DNA of 18,273 nucleotides from UBA7359 sp047618295. GTDB taxonomy: Bacteria; Pseudomonadota; Gammaproteobacteria; Eutrophobiales; Eutrophobiaceae. The stretch is from NCBI GenBank assembly GCA_047618295.1, contig JBLHKL010000038.1, positions 1 to 18,273 on the forward strand, read 5' to 3'. A program made the position numbers and the translations under genes. Under the pieces are notes generated by a model. The model ran no database searches, was not told where the DNA came from, and worked only from the letters and a program-made list of their open reading frames with translations. Below, in pieces: positions 6,972-15,178 of this stretch (the first letter of the stretch is position 1; each line of letters begins with the position of its first letter).

Positions 6972-7537
6972 TTAAGCTGCTCTTTTAGCGGACTTCCTTT
7001 TAATGATTGTAGACTCTATCGCTGCTTTTAACTCTGTGCAAATAGTTTTAAATGATTGTAATTCATTCGATGTAAGCGGCTTATCTGTTCGACCGTGATC
7101 CACAAACATGCACCCAGCAACTTTTTTGTTAACATAAAATGAATTTATTATGATGGTTGCGTTTGTTCGCATTGGACGCAATGGCGTTGGAAGTAAATTA
7201 CTAAATTTATGCTGATTTTTTGAATTGATACATAATGTTTGTTCTTTTTTTAATAGTTGCTTAAAAAGCTTATTCAATTCAAAGGAAATAGTGAGTTGTT
7301 TGAGGTTGGGTAGATCTTTGTTAATTTTTTGGAGGTACATCTTTAAGCATTTTTCATTCGAATCAAAAGACATAAACACCACACGCGAGAATCCAACGCA
7401 CTCTTTTATGGCGGTCACTGCTACTTCGATTAGCTCGTGCGTAGTGTTGTTTGAATTATTAGAGCGTAACAGCTGGATGTAGTGAGACAGTGCATTATTT
7501 TTTTGTGGAGGTATTACTTCGCTCAGATTTGTTTTTT
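6972..7537 (-). pseudogene. GAF-like C-terminal part of a frameshifted HDOD-GAF gene
   Basis: This frame opens after the A9 tract at 7532-7540 and reads KKTNLSEVIPPQKNNALSHY onward to the TAA at 6972. The ATG at 7418 is inside the coherent protein, so it is not the natural start. Residues from NTTHELIEVAVTAIKECVGF on, through KKVAGCMFVDHGR and LTSNELQSFKTICTELKAA, follow the pattern of a GAF-like sensory domain. This C-terminal domain is often fused to HDOD in gammaproteobacteria. The HDOD-encoding frame upstream is offset by one base; removing one A from the A9 run joins the two into one protein. No start codon with a good ribosome site supports separate translation. It may be a true pseudogene, a slippage-expressed gene or a sequence error. 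The GAF assignment is by pattern only. Confidence 0.65.
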
Positions 7538-8376
7538 TTTACTGATGGTGAGTAGCTCATCATCAGACGCAATAATGCTTGATAGGGTAAATATTGATGG
7601 CTGTTACGAATTGAATGAATAATTATCCAATTTATTTTTCCAGGCGTTTGGTTTGCTGGGATACGAATGTAATCTGCGGCACGATTGATTAGTTCTTCAG
7701 GGTAATGAATTGAAGAATGCGAGACTATTTGGTGCATGAACTCTGTCGCAAGACGGATTCCAGTTATTTTTGGATTATGGTGTTTGCCCGAGTAACTCTC
7801 GCGAATCAGCTCAGGTAGTTGCCAGTTTTGTGCAATGGCTTGTGCTATTTCATCAACATAATAACCAAGCAACTCTTTCTCTTTTATTTTGTGATTCTCA
7901 TTTGGAGAAAGATAGATGTTTTCTAGTTTGTCTGCTTTGTTAGGATCGATTATATAAAGTAGGAACCTGATAAAGCCTCGGTTTAAAGCGGCTGTAAAGA
8001 CCTCATTGTTTTCAGATTCTTTTCTGAGAATAGACCATTCTTTCGCCATATAAGCGATTTGATATTGGTGGGCATAGACGGTAAATACTTTTGCAGCCGT
8101 ATTTTTATCCAGCACTTTTTCAAGTAGTGGTGACTCGGTCAGCATTTTTATAACAAGTGGAATGCTGATCAATGATATTGCATGGGATAGTGTAGTGATT
8201 TCTTTTTTAGTAGAACGACCAGCATGACGCAAAAGAGAGATTGAAAAGCCTGGGTCTTGTCGCGCAATTTCTGTCAGAACTGAGACGGTTATATCCTGTT
8301 CATCCCTTTGTAACTCGTAAATTCTGTGTTTACTGGTATATAAAATGGGGATTTCACAATCGCTAAAGACTTTAAT
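7495..8376 (-). pseudogene. HDOD-domain part of a frameshifted HDOD-GAF gene
   Basis: The frame is open from 8376 to the stop at 7495 and encodes an HDOD domain: IPILYTSKHRIYELQRDEQ, TEIARQDPGFSISLLRHAG and TTLSHAISLISIPLVIKML are the family's opening, and helices through YIRIPANQ continue it. HDOD proteins are HD-like, usually non-catalytic modules of signalling regulators. The only start-like codon is a TTG at 8232, which would cut off the conserved opening (DPGF..SLLR), so it is not credible. Upstream, another frame at 8377-8489 reads LTEDIEALWQIRYQTELK and joins naturally to VFSDCEIPIL near 8370, indicating a one-base shift there. At the other end the frame runs through an A9 tract and then into low-complexity residues and a stop, while the GAF-like frame carries on the protein. 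No convincing ATG exists for the whole gene. Confidence 0.7.
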
Positions 8377-8457
8377 TCAGTTTGATAACGTATTTGCCAT
8401 AGAGCCTCTATATCTTCTGTAAGGAAATTATTAGAGACAAACAGAACTAGATTAAAA

Positions 8458-8503
8458 CCCCTCAACGGAGGAGAGTCGTCCCTACATAGGGATTATCGGA
8501 CGA
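8458..8503. other. Hairpin-rich spacer upstream of the HDOD gene
   Basis: Two inverted repeats lie here: CCTC-aacg-GAGG (8460-8471), which on the minus strand is followed by GGTTTT, and TCGTCC (8476-8481) pairing with GGACGA (8498-8503) around an inner CCCTA-CA-TAGGG (8480-8491). The outer and inner stems of the second element overlap, so they could be alternative folds or a dyad operator. No known riboswitch or RNA family was recognised. Coding potential is present in one minus frame across part of this stretch, so the structures may be incidental. Confidence 0.35.
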
Positions 8504-8519
8504 ACAGGGTAAATCTTGA

Positions 8520-8554
8520 GTAAAATCAGAGGATAGAAGGAATCTATCCCCTGA
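8520..8554 (-). terminator. Probable rho-independent terminator of fdxA
   Basis: On the minus strand, 13 bases after the fdxA stop, GGATAG and CTATCC pair around a 7-base loop. The stem is extended by TCAG/CTGA across a one-base mismatch, and TTTT follows. The T run is short, so strength is uncertain. Confidence 0.6.
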
Positions 8555-8566
8555 GGAAAAGCTAGT

Positions 8567-8890
8567 TTAGCGTTCCAGGTATTGTAATTTACCTTTCTTG
8601 TCTTTCCATTCATCTGCATCTGCAGGAGCTGGTTTCATCTCATTTATGACAGGCCAATCCTTCGATAACTCGGCATTTAACTCAATAAAGCTGTGCATTT
8701 CTTCAGGCACATCTTCATCGGCCATAATGGCTTCAACCGGACATTCTGGTTCACAAAGAGTGCAATCGATACATTCATCCGGGTCAATGACCAACATGTT
8801 TGGCCCTTCGTGGAAACAATCGACCGGACAGACCTCAACACAGTCGATGTATTTGCATTTAATGCAGTTTTCGATAACAACAAATGGCAT
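8567..8890 (-). CDS. fdxA: Seven-iron (3Fe-4S/4Fe-4S) ferredoxin FdxA
   Basis: The 107-residue protein matches Azotobacter ferredoxin I in length and cysteine spacing. Cys9, 17 and 50 are positioned to bind the [3Fe-4S] cluster and Cys21, 40, 43 and 46 the [4Fe-4S] cluster; Cys12 and Cys25 match the free cysteines of that protein. The C-terminal half (from about 55) is the typical acidic extension ending near KGKLQYLER. It is a soluble low-potential electron carrier, often implicated in redox and oxidative-stress responses. A fdxA gene close to mutS is a common arrangement in gammaproteobacteria; here a two-gene ABC transporter separates them. An AGGTAAAG ribosome site precedes the ATG, and the 92-base upstream gap suggests it can be transcribed independently. 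Confidence 0.95.
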   Translation of the reverse strand: MPFVVIENCIKCKYIDCVEVCPVDCFHEGPNMLVIDPDECIDCTLCEPECPVEAIMADEDVPEEMHSFIELNAELSKDWPVINEMKPAPADADEWKDKKGKLQYLER

Positions 8891-8928
8891 CAGCTTTACC
8901 TATAAATTCAAGTTTTAAAAAGAAAGCG

Positions 8929-8934
8929 ATCATA
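8929..8934 (-). promoter_or_regulatory. fdxA: Possible -10 element for fdxA
   Basis: TATGAT on the minus strand lies 38 bases upstream of the fdxA ATG, inside the only sizeable gap before that gene. The matching -35 position is AT-rich but not a good TTGACA, so this is tentative. Confidence 0.25.
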
Positions 8935-8982
8935 CTCGTTCCTTGGCCTGCATAAAAGACATTCAATTAATTAAATTGTTAT

Positions 8983-9912
8983 TTAATTATTACTTTTTAT
9001 TATTTCAGATATCTCGTCAGCCAGTGCTTTGCCCTTTTTGAGCTCAGAAATAGCAATCCCTGTTTCTCCGAGTTTAGACAATATCTTTATTTGCAGTTGT
9101 TCAGCGGAGCCTGATTCATAGTGAATAATCCATGATTTCATATCCTTATTGACATTCTCTATCTTGCTTATCCCGCTTATTTCTTTTAATAATTCGCTTA
9201 AGTGGACATCACAAGGCGCTTCCAGCATAAGACTAAAACATTGACCGCTTCGTTTTAACTCAGACAGGCTGGAATGAATTACTAATTTACCTTTGTTCAA
9301 GATGGCGATATCGCTGCAGATATCTTCAATTTCCGATAAATTATGTGAGCTAATGATGACACTATATTCATTGCCTAGATCGCGTAATAATTTTCTTACT
9401 TCAGTTGCAGCAATCGGGTCCAGTCCCGATGTCGGTTCATCCATTAATATTAATTCTGGTTTGCCAATCAAGGACTGAGCCAACATGATACGTTTGCGTT
9501 GACCAAAGCTTAACGTTTCAGGAAATTGTTTCGCAAAACCTGTTGCTTGTACCAGGGATAGTACATGGTCGACTTCTTTTTTGGCTTCATGTCGATTGAA
9601 GTTTTGTAGTCTTGCGTAATGATTGAGTTGTGTCATTACATCAACACCTTTAAACATGGAAGTATCTTGTGGTAGCAATGAAAGCTTGCCTTTTATCGAG
9701 CTTGAATCAGGAGTGTGCTCCAGAACATGAACCTTGCCCGAGGTTGGACGTATAAAGCCACACAGAATGGCAAATAAAGTTGATTTGCCCGCGCCATTAG
9801 GACCCACTATTCCAGTTGGCTGAGTTATTTCCAACTCCAAATCTAGCCCATCAAGCGCCTTAATCCCCTGAAATCGTTTCGTTAATGATTCACATTTTAT
9901 TTGGTGGGCCAT
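8983..9912 (-). CDS. ABC transporter ATP-binding protein (ABC-2 exporter type)
   Basis: The 309-residue ATPase has Walker A GPNGAGKST (37-45), Q-loop Gln82 in LLPQD, signature LSFGQ (134-138, with Phe in place of the usual second Gly position), Walker B LILMDEP with Glu159, and switch His190 in ISSHNLSEIEDI. The 'IVGPNGAGKSTLFAILCGF' style and the about 90-residue C-terminal extension are typical of ATPases paired with ABC-2 permeases, such as NosF, CcmA-like and antibiotic exporters. It starts immediately after the permease stop codon with no intergenic base, so the two form a transporter. No signature gene shows the substrate. NosF-type function is possible but no nos genes are visible. Confidence 0.92.
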   Translation of the reverse strand: MAHQIKCESLTKRFQGIKALDGLDLELEITQPTGIVGPNGAGKSTLFAILCGFIRPTSGKVHVLEHTPDSSSIKGKLSLLPQDTSMFKGVDVMTQLNHYARLQNFNRHEAKKEVDHVLSLVQATGFAKQFPETLSFGQRKRIMLAQSLIGKPELILMDEPTSGLDPIAATEVRKLLRDLGNEYSVIISSHNLSEIEDICSDIAILNKGKLVIHSSLSELKRSGQCFSLMLEAPCDVHLSELLKEISGISKIENVNKDMKSWIIHYESGSAEQLQIKILSKLGETGIAISELKKGKALADEISEIIKSNN

Positions 9913-10722
9913 TTATATATCCCTGCGTTTGAAGATCTGCCAACCACATACGAAATAGAACAGGGTGTATGCGAAGAGTGCAGTAATAGAAATCAAAATA
10001 TTCTCAGTGTTAATGTCTATTAAATAAGACTTAAGACCGCTGGGTATTAAATAGATGGCCTGACTAATATCTGATTTAAACCAAAAACTGATGATTGCCA
10101 GAATGGCGTAACTCATCATTCCCAAAAACAGTGAGCCGAATGCAGATCGCGCAAAGGATGAAATCATCGACATAAAGGCGATAAACGGTAGGCTATAGAT
10201 AAATACGAGAACAAAGGTTTGCAGGCCAAACACAGTGATGGCTTCCAGTGTGTCTTCCTCATTCAGTAATGCGTGTACCGAAGCCCAGAGTGAGGTGATT
10301 GAGATACAGATTAAGACCAATAAAGTTACTGCAATAAACCGTGAAAAATATATTTCGGCACGTGTTGCTCGCATCAATAAAAAGCGAAATGCGCCTCTGG
10401 TCATATCACTGGAATATTGATTATTAGCGGCGACTAAAATAAATAGTGGTGTCAGCGTTATTGATACAAGTAAGTAGATAGACAAACTAGCAGAACGGTC
10501 GACAAACAACTCCAAAGCAAGCTCTTGATCTTGTGTAATCCAACTTACAAAAATAAGTCCTTGTGTACTTTGTAGCCATTCAACAGCAAGTAAAATGACG
10601 TTATCGAATACCAGATACCAAAACAAAAAATAAGGAATGATGAACGCCAGACTTTTTAAGCTACTCAGCGAATAACAGAAATTAAATAGCGTCAGCTCTT
10701 TTAAGCGATAAAGATTTAACAT
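9913..10722 (-). CDS. ABC-2 type transporter permease
   Basis: The 269-residue membrane protein has about six hydrophobic segments, roughly at 25-45, 80-100, 133-153, 170-192, 198-218 and 240-262. The first periplasmic or cytoplasmic loop is followed by the YSSDMTRGAFRFLLMRATRAEIYFSRF region, which is the typical coupling region of ABC-2 permeases of the NosY/ABC2_membrane_2 kind. Its partner ATPase gene follows directly. It begins 47 bases after mutS on the same strand and could be read through from it. The ribosome site is weak. The permease call is firm; the substrate is unknown. Confidence 0.85.
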   Translation of the reverse strand: MLNLYRLKELTLFNFCYSLSSLKSLAFIIPYFLFWYLVFDNVILLAVEWLQSTQGLIFVSWITQDQELALELFVDRSASLSIYLLVSITLTPLFILVAANNQYSSDMTRGAFRFLLMRATRAEIYFSRFIAVTLLVLICISITSLWASVHALLNEEDTLEAITVFGLQTFVLVFIYSLPFIAFMSMISSFARSAFGSLFLGMMSYAILAIISFWFKSDISQAIYLIPSGLKSYLIDINTENILISITALFAYTLFYFVCGWQIFKRRDI

Positions 10723-10769
10723 GAACAGCGTTGATTAATTATTATTTTTTAATAATGCATGTAATGGCA

Positions 10770-13337
10770 TTATCGATCCAGCATTGCTTGTAATTCATAC
10801 AATAACGCAAGTGCCTGTTTCGGATTGGTAGAATCGGGGTCAATCATTTTTATTTTTTCTAATATTGGATCGGCATTAAATAAATCAGTTTGTGGTTTTT
10901 CACTATTAGAGACTGGAGTTTGTGATTCGATTTCATGTAAACGATTTTTTGCAGCTGTGATAACGGTTTTAGGTATGCCTGCGAGAGAAGCGACTTGAAT
11001 ACCATAACTCTGATTCGCCGGACCTTGTTTAACAGAATGTAATAACACTATCTCATCGCCGTGTTCAACGACATCCATATGTACATTCGCAACATTATCG
11101 TTATGTTCAGGTAATGCGGTTAACTCAAAATAATGTGTAGCGAAGAGGGTATAGGCTTGAGTTACTTTTGCGAGATGTAGAGCGCAGGCCCAAGCCAATG
11201 CTAAGCCGTCATAGGTACTTGTGCCGCGACCGATCTCATCCATCAAGACCAGACTATTGCGGGTAGCATTATTTAATATATTTGCGGTTTCAGTCATTTC
11301 TACCATAAAGGTTGAACGACCGCTGCTGAGGTCATCTGAAGCGCCTATACGAGTGAATAGACGATCGATAGGACCAATGACAGCTTTGACTGCCGGGACG
11401 TAACTGCCGATGTGAGCGAGGATTACAATTAGGGCTGTTTGCCGCATATAAGTCGATTTACCACCCATATTGGGGCCAGTAATGATTAACATACTCTTGT
11501 CAGTATCAAGCGATAAATCATTGGCTATAAAGGGCGCTGATTGAATCTGTTCAACGACCGGATGTCGTCCTGCTTCGATAATAATCCCATTTTCTTTTGT
11601 CAGAACGGGTGCGGTAAAATTCAGAGTTGCAGCCACTTCCGCAAAACTTAAGTAGATATCAAATTCAGCAAGTGATGATGCACAGAGTTGCAGCTCAGAT
11701 AAGTAGTTAGCAATAATATCCAACAACTCATCGTACAATTGTTTTTCACGCGCTAATGATTTTTCTTTAGCGCTCAGAATTGTATTTTCAAAGTCTTTTA
11801 ATTCTGGCGTGATGAAACGTTCGGCAGCCTTTAAGGTTTGACGGCGATTATAATTATCCGGGACATTGGCAGAATGAAGACGACTAATTTCTATGTAATA
11901 ACCATGTACCCGGTTATAGCCTACTTTTAAACCTTGTATCCCGGTACGTTGTTTTTCTTGTGCTTCGAGGTCAGTTAAAAACTGACCTGCATCATTGCTC
12001 AGTTGTCTTAATTCATCCAGTTCTTTGTCATATGCTGTCGCAATAACACCGCCATTGCGAATGATGACGGGTGGTTCCTCTATCAGCGCTTTATTTAAGG
12101 TCTGAAGTAATTCAGGGAATAAACTGATGTCTTGATATAAATCATTCAATCTAGGGCTATCAATATCTGCTAGACGATCTTTGATTTGTGGGAGCAGAGC
12201 TATACTGTCTCGTAGTTGTACCAAATCACGAGGTCTTGCAGATTTTAAGGCAACACGCGACATGATACGTTCAATGTCACAGATGCCACGCATGGCTTCA
12301 TGAAAATCACTATGACATCGATTATGTAAAAGTTTTTCTACGGCATCATGGCGACACTGCAAGACAGCATGATCACGAATCGGTTGTTGTAACCAACGAC
12401 GTAATAAACGACCGCCCATAACCGTCGAAGTAGTATCGATTACATTTAATAGAGAATGAGATTTTCCTTCGGCCAGACTCGTTTCCAATTCCAGATTACG
12501 TCGTGAGATCGCATCGATCTGTATCACATCATCTTCAGAATGTATTTTTGGAATTTGTAAATGAGGTAATAGTGTTTTTTGTGTGTCACTGAGGTACTGG
12601 ATCAAGCAGCCCAATGCACTTATTGCTGTATCCATATCTTGGCAGCCAAAGCCACTAAGGTCTTTAATGCCATATTGTTGCTTGATATTTGATTCGGCAG
12701 TCTTTTTATTAAAATGCCAATCGGGACGTTTGCTTATTGTTTTATTCAGATCAGTGAGACCGTCGCTTTCAAATCCTTCACTAAGTAAAATTTCTGCAGG
12801 CTGATATTGTTCGACAATATCTTCCAGGCAGACAGTGTTATCCACTTCAAGCATGGTTACTTGACCACTACTGAGCTCGACGCTGGCAAATCCATAATGT
12901 TGCTTGGTTTCGTAAATGGCTAGCAAGATATTTGCAACACGCTCATTTAATAGAACATCTTCAGTAATCGTCCCGGGTGTAATAATTCTTACGACCTTAC
13001 GTTCTACGGGGCCTTTACAGAGTGCTGGATCGCCGACTTGCTCGCAGATGACAACTGATTCACCCAGGTTAATAAGTTTGGCTAGATAAGTATCAACGGC
13101 ATGATAGGGCACGCCCGCCATAGGTATGGCGTTACCACCGGATTTACCACGTTTGGTCAGGGTGATATTCAATAAACGAGCTGCTTTCTTGGCATCGTCG
13201 TAGAATAATTCATAAAAATCACCCATACGAAAAAATAACAACATATCGGGATATTCGGCCTTGAAACCAAGAAATTGCTGCATCACCGGAGTGTGCTGGG
13301 GTGACAATCCTGCTTGATGCTGATTGTTTACAGACAT
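10770..13337 (-). CDS. mutS: DNA mismatch repair protein MutS
   Basis: The 855-residue protein is full length (E. coli MutS has 853). The mismatch-reading motif FYE is at 41-43 within FFRMGDFYELFYDDAK. Domain II, the core lever/clamp region (about 280-580; NRVHGYYIEISR at 475-486) and the ATPase follow in order. Walker A is GPNMGGKST (621-629), Walker B is LVLMDEIGRGTST (696-708), and the ATPase histidine lies in ATHYFELT (733-740). The C-terminus ends in a short dimer/tetramer-type tail (ALALLYELQAMLDR). MutS recognises mispairs and recruits MutL. It lies 54 bases after the TadE-like gene on the same strand and before the ABC transporter and fdxA. No truncation or frameshift is seen, so mismatch repair should be intact. 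Confidence 0.98.
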   Translation of the reverse strand: MSVNNQHQAGLSPQHTPVMQQFLGFKAEYPDMLLFFRMGDFYELFYDDAKKAARLLNITLTKRGKSGGNAIPMAGVPYHAVDTYLAKLINLGESVVICEQVGDPALCKGPVERKVVRIITPGTITEDVLLNERVANILLAIYETKQHYGFASVELSSGQVTMLEVDNTVCLEDIVEQYQPAEILLSEGFESDGLTDLNKTISKRPDWHFNKKTAESNIKQQYGIKDLSGFGCQDMDTAISALGCLIQYLSDTQKTLLPHLQIPKIHSEDDVIQIDAISRRNLELETSLAEGKSHSLLNVIDTTSTVMGGRLLRRWLQQPIRDHAVLQCRHDAVEKLLHNRCHSDFHEAMRGICDIERIMSRVALKSARPRDLVQLRDSIALLPQIKDRLADIDSPRLNDLYQDISLFPELLQTLNKALIEEPPVIIRNGGVIATAYDKELDELRQLSNDAGQFLTDLEAQEKQRTGIQGLKVGYNRVHGYYIEISRLHSANVPDNYNRRQTLKAAERFITPELKDFENTILSAKEKSLAREKQLYDELLDIIANYLSELQLCASSLAEFDIYLSFAEVAATLNFTAPVLTKENGIIIEAGRHPVVEQIQSAPFIANDLSLDTDKSMLIITGPNMGGKSTYMRQTALIVILAHIGSYVPAVKAVIGPIDRLFTRIGASDDLSSGRSTFMVEMTETANILNNATRNSLVLMDEIGRGTSTYDGLALAWACALHLAKVTQAYTLFATHYFELTALPEHNDNVANVHMDVVEHGDEIVLLHSVKQGPANQSYGIQVASLAGIPKTVITAAKNRLHEIESQTPVSNSEKPQTDLFNADPILEKIKMIDPDSTNPKQALALLYELQAMLDR

Positions 13338-13391
13338 ACTCTAATTGTAATAAAGCAGATAAATTTTGGCTAGAGATGAATTAACTAACAT

Positions 13392-14306
13392 TTAGCAATC
13401 ATCATTAATTTCACAACGCACGGAGGCTGATTGCATACGCATAATGCTCTGGGCATAAAGGGGTATGCCAAACCTTCTATTTGTTGGTCCATCTCCGGCA
13501 GAAACACATGTATTTGCGAAGGTGCCTGATGTTGGAGGGCCAAAAGCGCCAGTTGTATTAGTACCGGGATTAGCCTGCATGGCCCAGACAATTCTGTTAA
13601 TAAAGGGAATAATCATTTCATAACAATAACCAACGTGTACTTTTAACAGGTTAGCGTCTTGTACGGATTGGATGGAATCGATCACGTCTGCATCGCGGTA
13701 CATCAGATTATCGTTCGGTATCATCCTTTCTATGCTGGCGTTACCTGCATAATAAGCATCAACTCCAAATTTATCGAATGCGATTAGTGCTGGGTTGACG
13801 ATAGTCAATCTGGCAAATCCATTATCAATTTGATTCTGTACTATTCTTCTGGCACAAAAGACTTGATCAGAACCCCACTTTGCATCCATGTCTCCGCCTG
13901 TATTATCTAGCATGGTTCGTAGCGTACTATCACCATGCATGATTCTATGTTTAGCGCCGGATGTTCCCATCCCCCGGTTGCTGCGGCCGACAGCAGTAGC
14001 TACAAAACTGCTGGTACATAGAGCACTTTGATCAGCCGGAGGAGTATTAAAATAGCTTGTTGCATATAACGGAGCCATATTACTGGCAAAAGCTTTTTCC
14101 ATTACCGATGAACTGGCATGGTTTAATGTTCCAGCTCTGACCGTTTGAAATGTGGCGTAATTAAGTGTGATTTTCGCTTTGTAAATCAATGCAAACTGGA
14201 TAATGCCGAGTACCAGCATCAGCATCACTGGAATAATAATAACAAACTCAACCATGGCTTGTGCGGTTTCGTTTTTCTTTTCGATACGATAATTATAGTG
14301 TCGCAT
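13392..14306 (-). CDS. TadE-like pseudopilin
   Basis: The 304-residue protein carries the TadE motif at its N-terminus: a short basic leader, AQAMVEF with Glu20 at the start of a hydrophobic helix (about 19-41), then IYKAKITLNYATFQTVRAG. TadE-type minor pseudopilins are part of the Tad/Flp pilus machine. The protein is about twice the length of a typical TadE; the extra 250 residues form a periplasmic or extracellular domain with six or more Cys residues and no recognised fold, more like TadG-type or minor-pilin proteins. It is the last Tad gene here, 52 bases after the TPR lipoprotein gene and 54 bases before mutS. The family call rests on the N-terminal domain. Confidence 0.82.
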   Translation of the reverse strand: MRHYNYRIEKKNETAQAMVEFVIIIPVMLMLVLGIIQFALIYKAKITLNYATFQTVRAGTLNHASSSVMEKAFASNMAPLYATSYFNTPPADQSALCTSSFVATAVGRSNRGMGTSGAKHRIMHGDSTLRTMLDNTGGDMDAKWGSDQVFCARRIVQNQIDNGFARLTIVNPALIAFDKFGVDAYYAGNASIERMIPNDNLMYRDADVIDSIQSVQDANLLKVHVGYCYEMIIPFINRIVWAMQANPGTNTTGAFGPPTSGTFANTCVSAGDGPTNRRFGIPLYAQSIMRMQSASVRCEINDDC

Positions 14307-14358
14307 TTATATTTAGCTTTAATTGTGATATTTGAAGTTTATTCCAAGATACAAGCAA

Positions 14359-14832
14359 CTATTCCTCACTGATTATAGACTTGATTTGATCTAGCATTGT
14401 TTCTGCTTTGCTATAAAGAGGGTCTTCATTATCCGTATAAATCAGCATTTCATTTAGACTAAACGCAGTTTGTTTTAGTTGTACGATACTCATGTTATAC
14501 CAGGCTTTGGCAAACTGAGGATCGCGTAATACTGCCTCCCGATATAAACTCATCGCAGCGGTGGGTCTGTTCGTGCGGACATAAATATTTCCGAGGCGGA
14601 ACCAATATTCTGCTTCTTCGGGTAATTTCTTGATTAAGATTTCATAGTTTTTTTCACTTGTGACAAGGTCATCGTTTGCATATGCGATGTTTGCTTGTTC
14701 TAGGATTTGTAACAAATCAATATTTGGTTCTTCTTCTGTACCTTCTGTATCTTTTGTATTTGCGGGCGTGCATGCAGCAAGGTTTAAAAGAACGCCGAAA
14801 GTAAATACTCGTGTTATAAATTTATTCAACAT
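14359..14832 (-). CDS. TadD-like TPR lipoprotein
   Basis: The 157-residue protein has a lipoprotein signal peptide with lipobox LAAC (Cys21), followed by an acidic stretch (TEGTEEEPN). Helical repeats from about residue 45 to 135 include a clear TPR, AEYWFRLGNIYVRTNRPTAA, followed by a second (QFAKAWYNMSIVQLKQ). Tad loci carry such TPR outer-membrane lipoproteins (TadD), needed for pilus assembly and secretin stability. It begins inside the 3' end of the DUF192 gene (11-base overlap), indicating the same transcript. It is shorter than many TadD proteins, so the symbol is withheld. Confidence 0.78.
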   Translation of the reverse strand: MLNKFITRVFTFGVLLNLAACTPANTKDTEGTEEEPNIDLLQILEQANIAYANDDLVTSEKNYEILIKKLPEEAEYWFRLGNIYVRTNRPTAAMSLYREAVLRDPQFAKAWYNMSIVQLKQTAFSLNEMLIYTDNEDPLYSKAETMLDQIKSIISEE

Positions 14833-15178
14833 GACTATGCCACTTTAGCTTCTGTCCTGATGGCAACTCAATCTGTGCGAGACCTTCACTGGCGAGCTCA
14901 AGCACCCTATAAGCCTTGCTAGATGCTGCCAGACGCCAAGGCTTTAATGATTTTGTGGTTTTGATCACATGCCAGTCTTTATCTATAAATACGACATCGA
15001 TAGCATATCGCATGCCGACAGTATGAACTGATGAACAAGGCTCAATCAATAAAGCCTCATTGTTTTTTAAACGGGGAGAAAATAACAAACCGCATAATCG
15101 CTCTAGAAAACGGGTAGTTCGTAAAACCTTCTCAAATAAACAATTGTCGTTTATGTCAGTGAGATAGCCATGTATCAT
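14822..15178 (-). CDS. DUF192 family protein
   Basis: This 118-residue protein matches the DUF192 family: FLERLCGLLFSPRL (26-39), ALLIEPCSSVHTVGMRYAIDVVFID (42-66) and VLELASEGLAQIEL (91-104) correspond to 'GLM.R..L...GLLI.PC.SVHT..M.F.IDVVFLD' and the closing 'VLEL..G' block. The family has no established biochemical role, and many members are secreted, but no signal peptide is visible in this one. It is wedged inside the Tad gene run: the start overlaps the tadC stop by ATGA and the 3' end overlaps the TPR lipoprotein gene by 11 bases. Such placement next to tadC is seen in other Tad loci and suggests a pilus-linked role, which is inference. Confidence 0.82.
   Translation of the reverse strand: MIHGYLTDINDNCLFEKVLRTTRFLERLCGLLFSPRLKNNEALLIEPCSSVHTVGMRYAIDVVFIDKDWHVIKTTKSLKPWRLAASSKAYRVLELASEGLAQIELPSGQKLKWHSHVE

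Noticed and set aside
7499..7505. A7 run just before the HDOD-frame stop as a programmed -1 frameshift site
   Set aside because: The GAF-like frame is +1 to the HDOD frame, not -1, and the coherent GAF-side residues already begin upstream at the A9 tract, so the A7 run is not the junction.
8598..8918. Overlapping open frames on both strands across fdxA
   Set aside because: The ferredoxin frame carries all nine expected cysteines; the others are composition shadows.
10751..10770. Inverted repeat AATGC/GCATT after mutS as a terminator
   Set aside because: The stem is short and AT-rich and is followed by A rather than T on the mutS strand.
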